Assembly (NCBI GenBank): GCA_004794655.1
Contig: SMMW01000178.1
Location: forward strand, 596,740-660,739
Length of the DNA stretch: 64,000 nt
Source of the DNA: Marisa cornuarietis
Taxonomy: Eukaryota; Mollusca; Gastropoda; Architaenioglossa; Ampullariidae
Reading direction: 5' to 3'
The notes under the pieces are model-generated. The model made no database searches. It was not told the DNA's origin and saw only the letters and a list, made by a program, of their open reading frames with translations. The position numbers were made by a program, and so were the translations under genes. This document shows positions 38,317 to 49,268 of the stretch, in pieces (positions within the stretch are counted from its first letter, which is position 1; each line of letters opens with the position of its first letter).

Positions 38317-38756
38317 CTACTGGGACCTGTCACCACATTGAGAGAAATTCGTTTGAATCCTTGCAACGTGCGTGCATGTACGTGAGAACACAGGCACACA
38401 TATTCGTGTTCGCATGCACGTACACTCACAAAGACATGCGCGCACAGTTAGAGAAGCACACACACACACACAACATGGTGTGAAGTAAAAATGTATGGAA
38501 TGCAGGTGGTGTGAGGACTGGCAGATGACTGACTGTTTACAAATGGCGTGAAACTTGTCGGTGCAGAATGCGTCGTCCCACAAGCCAGGGGTCCACCACT
38601 CTGGGTGGTTAGGGATCCACCCGCAATCTTGATTCCCCTTCGTGTCATCTGGCTGGCCGTTGGCCCAGTTAGTGTAGGATGGTACTAGTTGGCTTGAGGA
38701 CCACACAAACCGACCCTCCTCTGCAAAGTCATCCAGTCCGAGCCATACGCCAGTCA
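38317..38756 (-). CDS. Lectin exon 4: CTLD core
   Basis: Acceptor catccag. Carries WLGLDD, NWANGQPDD, CGWIPNHPEWW, WDDAFC and FHAICK. The coding end is uncertain after CKQSVIC. Confidence 0.75.
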
Positions 38757-40736
38757 CTGGATGACAAAATTTCTGCCGTTCAACAGAGGATTTAATTATA
38801 ATATTTACCATTTAGACGAAGAATTTAGGTTTAATATTTTTACACAATATAGTGTTTTGGAAAATATTTTCTAACCTAGCAACTTAGAATTCGAACATTT
38901 CAGCTTCACGTGCATTACTGCTTACACTGAGCAACACATCTGTCAATAACCCATTGATTTGCTTCAAATTTGGATTACCATTTGTCATTTTGTGGAAAGG
39001 GAGTAATAAATGTCACGGCAAAAAAAATGAAATATATCCTAACATACTAGTATACCATGTCACAACCTGACATACATACTGTGATACCATTTCTTGCAAC
39101 ACAACATACACACGGTGATACCTCACCTTAACCCAGTATACATAACAGAATGAAGATTTACAAGTAGATATTTTAGTATGCATATACACAGGCATTTTTT
39201 TAGGACATTTTATCTACTGGCTACTTATGCCCTTTTAATATAATTAGTTTTCTGTTTTTAGTTTTAGTTTTTACCTCCGTGACTCTTTATAAAGCTGACC
39301 AAGAAATTATTTTCGTCAGCACTTTCCACTTCCACAATGTTTCCACCGATCGCCAGGCACAGCTCCTGCGAAGTTACAACAGGCACAGGTCAGAGGTTAG
39401 CTATAAATAAGCACGTGGGATGTAAATAAGTCAAATGTACATAAAGAAAAGTCAGATATAAATAAGCTGCCTGACATGACACTATTCTATTCTAACAGTA
39501 TCTTAGCATTAATCTAACACAATGTTGTTTGAATATTTGGTGTAACTCTGTAAATACCTGTCAGTAACTTGCATTCATATGAAATTGCTACAGATGCTCA
39601 CTTTAAAAAAAATTGTCTCGAGTATTTCTCGCTTCACTTTAAAAATCGTGCTCAGCTACAGCTAAAGCGATCTTTTATGAGTCATAAGGTAAATAATGAG
39701 CAGAAGACAATGTGCATGGGTACACTTTGGTACATGTAGTCGTGCAGCCCTTCGGTAGATTTGAAGGGAGGTGGTCGAGGAATAAGGTGGCTAAATGGTG
39801 AGGTGCTAGAGGCGTTAGGTTAGTGAAGTTCTGTTAATGATTGAGGTGGTTCATGGATAAGGTGGTGAGGAGTGAGGTGGTTGAGGAATGAGAGTGTTCA
39901 GGTTCTCAAGGTGGCAGTCTATGCCATCTCTTTTTTTTCTTACTTCTCTCGCCGACTTTCTTTTTGCAGGAAACTTTTCCAGCGAACCCAAGCCTTCGCG
40001 TAGTTTCTTCTCAATATGTGTCTTATTACTCAGTCGTAAGCCGAGTTTGACATGTGACTAGTGCGGCTGAAAGTACGACCCTCGCGTGACTAGTGTGACT
40101 GTTGATGGCAGGTGAATACAAGTCCTGCGTCTTCTACATGCTATCGGTAGAAGTAGACTGAAGGAGTGTTAGCAGCTAACTGGAACCTTCCTTCACAAGA
40201 GGATAATATCTATTTCAACGAAAAGAGCGTTACTCTACCCTTGCTTCGAACCACGTGACATTCTGGTCTGGCAGTATATAGCAGGAGTCTTCGAACCGTG
40301 TCCATGACCGCGGACATTGCTGCTCTGGGGACAAAGGACAGAAGTCCTTACACACACTCGTGCACACAACATTACATTGTGACATTCTCTAATCACATTA
40401 TGACACTCTCTAATCACTGTGACACACTCTAATCACATACTGACAATAAAAATGAGGAGACATGTAGTGACAAATAAGAAGATAAAATCAAAAGGAGATG
40501 ATAAACAGTGTATCACTCCACTTCTGAAAAACAAAGCCTGGAAAAGCTTAAATTGTCATCAGAAAGAAGTAAGAAATAAAATCAATCAAGTTACTTATAC
40601 GCCTGTAACAACCGAGCAGTCGCTCTGTCCAACTTCTCTTATCTGTCTGAAATATTAGCAAAGATCTCAAAACATTACCACACAATGCCAGCAAAGCGAA
40701 TAGAAAGGTCGTCAGCACCACGGCCTGACCCTTCAT
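38317..40736 (-). CDS. Secreted C-type lectin, single CTLD
   Basis: Four minus-strand exons, 40736-40679, 40324-40239, 39365-39275 and 38756-38317, join in phase (1, 0, 1). Exon 1 encodes a signal peptide, MKGQAVVLTTFLFALLALC. The rest is a full C-type lectin domain: CPRSW and DSCYIL (first Cys pair), ELCLAIGGNIVEVESADENN, VWLGLDD, NWANGQPDD, QDCGWI, LWDDAFC and FHAICK. QPD usually favours galactose-type ligands, and WDD sits at the WND calcium site. It is expected to be a secreted sugar-binding recognition protein. The frame continues about 70 codons past the domain through a CA repeat to a stop at 38317, so the true 3' end may use a splice not seen here. Confidence 0.8.
39275..39365 (-). 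CDS. Lectin exon 3
   Basis: 91 nt between acceptor ttcgcag and donor gtaaaa. Encodes ELCLAIGGNIVEVESADENN and FLVSFIKSHG, the first helix region of the CTLD. Confidence 0.8.
40239..40324 (-). CDS. Lectin exon 2
   Basis: 86 nt, acceptor ccccag and donor gtagag. Encodes QQCPRSWTRFEDSCYILPDQ and NVTWFEAR, with the N-terminal Cys pair of a long-form CTLD. Confidence 0.75.
40679..40736 (-). CDS. Lectin exon 1: signal peptide
   Basis: ATG at 40736; 58 nt ending at donor gtaatg. Encodes a 19-residue hydrophobic signal peptide plus a phase-1 base that matches exon 2. Confidence 0.75.
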
Positions 40737-41171
40737 TGTTCACATCAGCTTAACATCAGCTCAACACTGCAGTTGAATGTTCCAGCAGTTAAGGGTCTGA
40801 CTATATGACCACCAGCTTTGACACTGACTTCACTTGTAAAATGTTAGATAAGAGAGAAATTGGAAATCATCTGTCGTTTCTCACAGGAAGCAACACTCTT
40901 TTTAAATAGTCTTTTTAAATGACACTAGTTATTGACAAGAACACTAGCTATTGACAAGGACACTAGTTATTAACAATGACACTAGTCTAAGAGAGAAACT
41001 TCCTCGAAAATTTGGCCGGCATGTCACATGCTGCATGCAATGGTCGACTCTCCAAAGATTATAGTAAGTACTGGGCGCCATTGATTTCTCAATAAAGCTG
41101 GGAGATGTAATATATGAGCTGAAGATATACACACAGATATATATATATATATAAACGCAAAAGACTGAGTG

Positions 41172-41326
41172 TTTACAGGTGAAGCCAAGCTTTGAATAGC
41201 AGACAGCATTGTCTCGAAAGCCAAAAGTCCAGGTTTCAGGTCAGATGGTGATACAGTTACAGTCCTGCCCACACACATCATTTGACTCACCACTGGCCCA
41301 GTTAGTGTCCGCTAACCCAATAGCCT
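41172..41326 (-). pseudogene. Broken C-type lectin exon
   Basis: The acceptor ctaccacag is followed in one frame by GLADTNWASGESNDV, GQDCNCITI, a TGA stop, then ETWTFGFRDNAVCYSKLGFT and CK. This matches the C-terminal CTLD exon just downstream, including a shared K-x-S-V-x-C after the domain. The TGA and the lack of partner exons indicate a dead duplicate. Confidence 0.65.
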
Positions 41327-41399
41327 CTGTGGTAGTGGACTTCCCATTATTTTATGTTAGTGTTAGTGTTGTGGTGTTGGGTTTCAGTCAATAAATGTG

Positions 41400-42656
41400 T
41401 TCAAGGTTCGCCGTTCCCGTTTCTCAAATGCACCATTATCTCTGTGACATATCGACTCGTCTGTCTGTTCAATGTCATTTTTGCAGTAGCAATGTTGTTA
41501 ATGTTTCTAGCAAAATGATGCGGGTAAGCTGCTGATCACGATTGTAGTATTATTAATGACACCGATACTACCAAGTATAGTCCGACTTGTCGTACACCTG
41601 TGATGAACTCAAATTTCTTCTCATTCTTTAAACTTCATTTTCATTTGTGTCGTAACCGTTGTTACAGGTATGAAAGTTACCTGACTTACCATAGGGTCGG
41701 CGGGTCCGGCTACTGAAAGTAGTCATTTTTACCTTAGAAATCGCAACTCATAATGGGATTTAACTCCGCTACTATTCGCATCACATTTCGTTATTGAGTA
41801 GCCTCCCTTATTCGTTGCAACGTATTTCAATACTGAACATTTACGCAACGCTTTTCCAGCGATAGGTTCAAAGCACTGTACAGGAAGACAATACATATGA
41901 GCGAACTAAAATGAAACTCACATAATCATGAAATTATGGTGTTGTGTCCAAATTTGTTCGGGAAAGACAATTGGATAGAATTTATTCCTTTTGTATTTGA
42001 AAAAAATGGTGTCAAGAGGATTGTGGCAGAAAATAATGATCTGTGTATATTTAAATCTTTTATCTTATTATATCATTTTTCTCTACAGTAGGCTGTTTCT
42101 TACAGTTTTTCTTTTGAACCGAGCGAATGTCCTGGTGTTCCCGTACGTATCAATGTCAGTGGTAATAATGACGAAGATTTATAGAGCACATTGCTTCACT
42201 GTGCTGTAGACTCAATGCGGTTTACAAACATTTTCTTACTACAAAACACTGTAAGCGCTCATCCAAATGATACAACATGTATATAACACATATACTGACT
42301 ACACAGACCAAAACATATCAGCAAGAAACCGGCTAGAGACACAACACCGGACATAAAAGACGGAAACCTCGGCGCATGAAACATGTCAGAGGTTCGGCAT
42401 AGGAAAGGACTGCGAGACTGCGAGCGGGAAAAGATGAACTGGAGAAGAAATCTGACTTGAGGTATCGCAGGAAACCCACCAGACAATACACAGCAGTCAC
42501 AGTACACATTATCTTGACACCAGACATGTGTGTATCTCCCAAGAGTACAAGTGGTAACACGTGTTCCAACGGTTACAGGACCATGAGACTACAGAGAACA
42601 CAGCTGACAATTCCGACTTCCACAGGAATAAGTGGTATTAAATTTGCATCATGCAC

Positions 42657-42657
<1 letters not shown>
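41400..42657. other. Non-coding spacer
   Basis: No exon supported. Short segments near 41840-41880 and 42180-42230 look like fragments of one dispersed repeat (GCGCTTT-type), too weak to call. Confidence 0.4.

Positions 42658-42722
<65 letters not shown>
42658..42722. repeat. (ATT)n microsatellite
   Basis: Pure ATT trinucleotide run of about 22 copies. Confidence 0.95.
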
Positions 42723-43247
42723 CAGTGCTAAGATAAGACAGAGTTAAAAGAAGACATCACATTAGCAAATATTAAAAAAAGATACATATGGTCTCTGCAA
42801 ACGACGATGTACACTGACACTGAAAGTACAAATGTACATGGTACAGATGTCAGCTGACACAATCACACAGCAGTCGACAGGTGATCGTGTTATGTGTTGG
42901 TTTAATAAGCTCTACGCAGACACGCATCTACATCTGTGACATTACAACAAACAAACTTTTTAGTGTTGACATATTGATTCTAACAAACTGTTAATTAATT
43001 TTTGTTGCCTAATAATCTTGATTCCATCTTCACGCCGCCATTTTAGATGTAACAGTTTGCTGGTTAGTCTCGTGGTAGCAGGAAACTGAAATTCTTTCTA
43101 CAGCTAACGTCCGTTACGTTGGGGAAGTTGTCTCAAACCATCAACATTGGCAGTGTCTCTAAGTCAGTTTGTATTAACAAGTGTATTGACAACATGGCGA
43201 ATAGGCTACGACTTGGCATCTTGACCAAAGATACAATCTCCGCACAC

Positions 43248-43345
43248 ACATATATATATATATATCTAACACACACACACACTTACACACACACACACAC
43301 TTAAGCACACATATATATATATATATATCACAGAGAGAGAGAGAC
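43248..43345. repeat. Compound (AT)n/(CA)n microsatellite
   Basis: Two AT runs separated by CA-rich sequence. Confidence 0.9.
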
Positions 43346-43495
43346 ACACACACACAGGATATGCTCAAGATGACATTAGACTCGACTAGACACAGGAAGA
43401 CATTTTATTTCAGTTATACATTGTGACGTCATCATCTCCAGGCTCTAACCCTGAGGTTGACTAACCCATCGTGTAGATTGTATAATATTGATGTT

Positions 43496-44132
43496 GACAC
43501 TAGCTGTTGTGTACACAAGACACAGTGTGTATGTCATTGATGGTGACACTAGCTGTTGTGTACACAAGACACAGTGTGTATGTCATTGATGGTGACACTA
43601 GCTGTTGTGTACACAAGACACAGTGTGTATGTCATTGATGGTGACACTAGCTGCTGTGTACACAAGACACAGTGTGTATGTCATTGATGGTGACACTAGC
43701 TGTTGTGTACACAAGACACAGTGTGTATGTCATTGATGGTGACACTAGCTGTTGTGTACACAAGACACAGTGTGTATGTCATTGATGGTGACACTAGCTG
43801 TTGTGTACACAAGACACAGTGTTTATGTCATTGATGGTGACACTAGCTGTTGTGTACACAAGACACAGTGTTTATGTCATTGATGGTGACACTAGCTGTT
43901 GTGTACACAAGACACAGTGTGTATGTCATTGATGGTGACACTAGTTGTTGTGTACACAAGACACAGTGTGTATGTCATTGATGGTGACACTAGCTGTTGT
44001 GTACACAAGACACAGTGTGTATGTCATTGATGGTGACACTAGCTGTTGTGTACACAAGACACAGTGTGTATGTCATTGATGGTGACACTAGCTGTTGTGT
44101 ACACAAGACACAGTGTGTATGTCATTGATGGT
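43496..44132. repeat. 49-bp satellite, 13 units without indels
   Basis: GACACTAG starts at 43496 and its equivalent at 44133, exactly 13 x 49 bp apart. Units differ by rare substitutions only. Each holds the perfect 12-bp palindrome TTGTGTACACAA. Confidence 0.95.
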
Positions 44133-44929
44133 GACACTACTTGAACAGGACGGCTATCCTGGTTATGGTTCAGACCAGGGGAAATCATTTGAGAAATTTA
44201 AGAAAGTAGCATGATGCTTTGTATTGCCATGCAGTAAACACTGTCACTGAAGATCAACACCCGGAGTACCGGAGTAAATCCTTAGTCATAGAGACGTGGG
44301 TAATACGAGTTGTCATAGAGACGCCCTGACCCTCCTATCTGACTGTCAACAACACAACACATTGACAGATTTGAACTTCCTTCTTCTCGCCTTCACACAG
44401 TGTGGCCTGTGGTGTGTGTGTGTGTGTGACTGTGGCAGGCGGACTGCTAAAGAAATGATCACCTGACTGTAGTGTTATCTTACTTTTACCTGTCTCGTCA
44501 AACTCGCTGTCTCGCAACTTGCAGCAGAGCCGTTAATTGTCCACCGACGCATCAAAGTGGGAGATAAAAACAGATTTTAGAAAAAAACTTCAAGTGGTAG
44601 CTCGGCCGGCCTCTGATAAAGCCTCAACACAACAGGTCTTTTCTTCTTTTGTTTACTATCTTGCTGTCAACCTCTCACCCATAAGTCAGTGTCGAGTGGT
44701 GGTTCAAGTCCACTGGCTTATCCTGCACACATCTCTCCTTACTGTTATCATCGACTGCTCGCGTTCATATCCGGTGTCTGTATATTCACTGACTGTTGTT
44801 GTTATTATTAGAAAACAGCCTCATTGTTTTGCTGTCTTGCTAAGAACACTGTAAACAGAACTATTTCTTTCTCTCACTACATCAGTCTCACACAAGTTTA
44901 TCTTCTGTGAGAAACAGCGAGATGGGGGA

Positions 44930-45185
44930 TTTGTATTTTACGCCGAGCCAGCAACTAAGGCTGTCTCACGGCAAGGCAGCCAGTCATGTAAGCAGATGAA
45001 AAAGCGTGCCCGAAACTTGATTTCAACTCAGGGGAGCCAACCTTCACAATATTGGTGACAGGCGCTAACCGTTGCGCCACCGAACTGCCCTCAGCCTCAC
45101 GTAAAGCTATTCCGAGACAAGTGAGGTCTCTAACACCCGAGTCCCAAACGACCCGACAGGTTTAGTGGATGACCTATACCTTATT
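44930..45185 (-). mobile_element. tRNA-derived SINE
   Basis: The minus strand contains an A-box-like TGGCGCAACGGTTAGCGCC and, about 45 bp on, GAGTTGAAATCAAG as a weak B box. The adjoining stretch GGTGTTAGAGACCTCAC matches the SINE at 601-850. The two parts may be separate insertions. Confidence 0.55.
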
Positions 45186-46654
45186 TTTAATAGACGACTG
45201 CGACATGCGCACCTCCACAGGTTGATAACGTGCTGACAGAATAGTTTGCTCAGCAGGTGGCGCGTCTCTCTAAAAAGGCGATACGTAGGTGGCGGATGGG
45301 CGATAACTCAAGGTCGGGTGACGCAGTCTTTGGAAATCCCACGATGACAGCTTCGACATTCTGCTGTCGCTGGCTGACGGTGGGACAAAACTGGGGGAAG
45401 AAGGAACGGAGGGGGGAGGCGGACGAAGTAGTCAGTGCAAGATGGGGAAAACTTGATGATGGCCGCTGTACACCCGGTTTCCAGCCTTCACACACCCGCT
45501 TAGCCGCTTAGCACGTCCACACGCACTCATGTACTGTATCTTCAGCCACGTGTATGTGTTGAAAGGATTGAGTGACTGATACACTGCGCGGTGGTCGTGA
45601 CGTATACACTCGACATTTGTAAGAGGACGTGTTACACATATGTCGAATCCCTCGTCCCTTACAGTCAACAGCTAATTAGCTTGCTGTAGAGGATGTTATT
45701 GTGTGCTGAGTGAGTGACATGACTCACACCCGCTCAGCACACGGCTTACAAATCAGCCCTTGCACACGATCGACTGAGCAGACTGGCTGACACTCCAGAC
45801 ACAATTCCCCCCTCCCCCCTTTTGAGGGTCTCTGGTGGACAGCAACTACTACTAACAGTCATCGCTGTCACTAATAATAGCTGTCATCACATTTCACGTT
45901 GCTGCTGACAAGTCACTGTTTCACATCAGCTGCTCCGAGTAAAGAACGACAGCGGTGACAACGAGGATGATTCGACGACTGGCTCACGTCGCCCCAGACC
46001 ACAAGAAGTTGAGTGGTACTGACGATGGTGTCTCACCAGCCCTACCAACCCTCTTATTACCTGCTGACGACAAGAAACGACAGTAGTTACAACTAATTAA
46101 GGTTAGAAATCCGGTATACCTCACTGCTTTCTTTGTTTTGTTTGATTGTTTGTTTGTTTGACAGCACCCTCCCCCCCCCCTAAAAAAAAGATGCTATGAT
46201 ATGAAGTAGTTTCCTTTACCGTCACCGAAACTCCATTGTGTTTACGCTTGCTTCTAAAAATAGCAACGGTTCTCCCCGCTACTACTCGCTTAAAGCTATT
46301 TGAGACCGAATACAGCTTTGTACATAGGGAAACACGATAGGCCCTATGCACGTATAAGTCTTGAGTAGCTTTTCGCGAAAAGCAGCTATTCGCGCGAGTC
46401 CTTATTCGATTTACATGCATACGGGGCCAGGCCAGACATTTGTAGATCTCTGACCAGGGCCATTGCCACTGACAGACCACGTGCCCGGACTTTGATGGCG
46501 CCACCAGTCAGCGTCAGCGCCAGTGGGGAAGCTGCAGAACTGGATAGCAAGAAAGTTTCTCCTGTATTCGCTTAAGTGTTTAACACATCATCTATTCTAA
46601 AGGTAAACACACATGCAACTAGTTCTAGATAGAGTTGTTATGGCTCCATGTTGT

Positions 46655-46890
46655 GCATATATATATATACCTCACATCTTGCCAAACTCTGCGTGTCATC
46701 TGCATATGATTGATGAGAAACATGGTGAGACTGGATGCATGATTAAAGTGGTTTCGTATATAAAATGTCTGAGCACAATGGGGCCGAGTACTGAGCCTTG
46801 GGGGACCCCACAAGAAAGTTTAGCAGGGTGAGATGTTTGACCGTCAATAAACACAGGGTGTGTCTGTCAGTGAGATAGGAATGACACAGT
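46655..46890 (-). pseudogene. LINE reverse-transcriptase fragment
   Basis: The minus strand reads PVFIDGQTSHPAKLSCGVPQ and GSVLGPIVL (RT motif B), then after a frame shift HQSYADDTQSLA (catalytic YADD, motif C). About 80 codons remain; it is a fossil. Confidence 0.65.
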
Positions 46891-47164
46891 TTATACGGCA
46901 CACTAGGCTTATCTTCAGCCACACTGTGTTATCTCTTGACTGTGTTTTGTAGTTTTGCTTCCTTTATTACAACACTTTGACCTCAGCACGATCCTCGATG
47001 TTCAGTCTTACCTAGAAAGTAAAATCAATAACATGAAACACTAACTGTAATCAAAGTCTGTATTCACAAAGTCTATAGTTAAGTTTCACTGAAATTAAAA
47101 AAAAAACGATTGTGATCATCTGTATTAGGGTATAGGAGCGTTCAAATACAGCAGTTATCGCTGC

Positions 47165-48170
47165 TACAATATGATGGCAACATCAGCCTGTACACTTACT
47201 GACATTACGGGTGCTGTTATCATCACTGCAATATGTAGGTACTAACAGTCAGTACACTTACTGACATTACGGGTGTTGTAATCATCGCTTCAATATGTAG
47301 GTACTAACAGTCAGTACACTTTTATTGTTATCGCCACTAAATTGTTATAATGGGGTTGGCTTAGCCATATAAGGGTTGACCGACCACATGACACCCGTGG
47401 ATTTCAGGAGAATTTCATATCCGGTGCGTGTAGATAAAAGCAGAGATCACACGGAGTGAGGACAGTCGTGGCCGTTGAGGAGAGTTGAGAGGTGAGCACA
47501 AGGAAGGACTTTAACTTCTTATAGTCAGATGTTACACTGTAGATTCAAGGTTTTAGGCTAAGGAAATGTAGTGGGTGTGTGTGTTGTTTGTAGTAGAATT
47601 AATAAAGTATTGTTGTAGGCTACGAATTATGGTCGCGTGTTATTTATCCACTGCTATCTTCTCATCCTTCTCTGTTTGTTCTCTGTCTAATGTACAAAGT
47701 CATGTGCCTCCCACCATATCGGGTAAGTGTGCCAATCGCTTACATCGGGTAGCGAGGTACCCAACTATACCCTCTTGTCTTACTTTGTCTTTCTTCCTTC
47801 CCATTCTTTTCTGTAGCCGGGTACGGTCTCCGGGTTCCACGGGTACAGCGCTCTTCAAATATTTTGTGTGACGGATATCTTGGTGGTCCTGTAGGAGCCT
47901 CCCCTGTTAAAGTATGTTAGTGTTAACAGCCTGAACACTGACTAACATTACGGGTGTAGTTATTGCCGCTAATATGTGTTGGTACTAACAGCTTGTACAC
48001 TAACATTACGGGTGTAGTTATTGCCGTTAATATGTGTTGGTACTAACAGCCTGTACACTGGCTGACATTAGGGGTGTAGCATTACCGCTACAATATGTAG
48101 TTTTTAACAGTTGTAGACTTGTTGACATTACGGGTGTAACATTGCCGCTGTGTTGATACTAACAAGTATT
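47165..48170. repeat. Degenerate tandem repeat, about 65-bp unit, interrupted
   Basis: Units with CTGACATTACGGGTG, ATTGCCGCTAATATGT and GGTACTAACAGCCTGTACAC occur at 47165-47345 and again at 47906-48170. The 560 bp between them is unrelated. Confidence 0.75.
47346..47905 (+). mobile_element. Insertion splitting the tandem repeat, possible solo LTR
   Basis: It starts TGTTATAATGGGG, carries a TATA-like GATAAAAG near 47430 and AATAAA near 47600, and ends near TCCCCTGT. The flanks taaat/taaag are a near 5-bp match. Its placement between repeat halves supports insertion; the LTR identity is weak. Confidence 0.35.
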
Positions 48171-48472
48171 GAAGTTAGCATGACACTGTGGTTACGATGT
48201 GGCTTTGTTATATCATTGTTCCCATCAGGCAGTGCAGTCGTTTACCGTATGACTACCTGTGTACTCATGGAAATTGATGTACGTGGCAAGAGGCAGCCAT
48301 AGTCCCCACAAGCCAGGCTAAAAAAAGCCCGGGGCCTGCGTGATGCTGCAACTGGAGGCAGCGCCTAGTGACTTTCCTCAACACATAAAACTCATCTTGA
48401 CCTGACACTGACTCTATGCCACTGCCACTGTTGCACTAATGCTATGCCACTGACACTATGTGTACAGTCATG

Positions 48473-48652
48473 TGTCACTACTGTCACTACGCACATAACA
48501 GTGTGTCACTACACACATAACAGTCTGTCACTACACACATAACAGTCTGTCACTAACAGCCTGTCACTACACACATAACAGTGTGTCATTACACACATAA
48601 AAATCTGTCACTACACACATAACAGTCTGTCACTACACACATAACAGTTTGC
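48473..48652. repeat. 22-bp tandem repeat
   Basis: Unit CACTACACACATAACAGTCTGT, about eight imperfect copies, just upstream of gene B's first coding exon. Confidence 0.85.
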
Positions 48653-48669
48653 TGGTTTCCTGTCCTTAG

Positions 48670-48756
48670 AGCGCAGACGCTGTCTATGACACACTGTGTC
48701 CTGTACAGGGGAGACCACAAACAATGTCTGGTCATCCGCCGTCTGCTCCACAACAG
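48670..48756 (+). CDS. Gene B first coding exon
   Basis: Acceptor gtccttag precedes 48670, so a non-coding exon lies upstream. 54 nt of 5' UTR, then ATG 48724 encoding MSGHPPSAPQQ, then donor gtgaga. Confidence 0.7.
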
Positions 48757-49035
48757 GTGAGACAAAGGGTATGATGAGTCATCCTCCTTCCCAGCACCCT
48801 TAGAGTACGCATAGTGTGTGTGTGTGTGTGTGTCCAGGGGATGTGTTAGTGATTGCATCAAAAGATTTAAGCCACGCATGAAAATTTTTAACATTCTTAC
48901 TTTTATTATAAAAACATTTGGTTATCACAGAGTAGAGATAACAGAAGATATCCACATCGCCTTAACACAGTAAATTAATTTGAGTTTTCTCTAAGACAAA
49001 CTAAAAACAAACTGTTTCTAAACTGAACTACTCTG

Positions 49036-49073
<38 letters not shown>

Positions 49074-49194
49074 GTGTGTGTGTGTGTGTGTGTGTGTGAA
49101 TGTGTGTGTTTGTTACGATGTAAGTCAATATTTCTTGGAAAACTTTTGAGACAACGGAAAATCATTTACTGTTGATATAGTGCGCTTTACAAGA

Positions 49195-49268
<74 letters not shown>

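Noticed and set aside
42457..42747. Poly-isoleucine frame
   Set aside because: Translation of an (ATT)n microsatellite; no coding likeness upstream.
45250..45511. Overlapping open frames of 81 and 84 codons on both strands
   Set aside because: GC-rich shadow frames with no domain or splice context.
46121..46504. 127-codon minus-strand frame
   Set aside because: No family likeness; ends in a poly-C and TTTG repeat translation.
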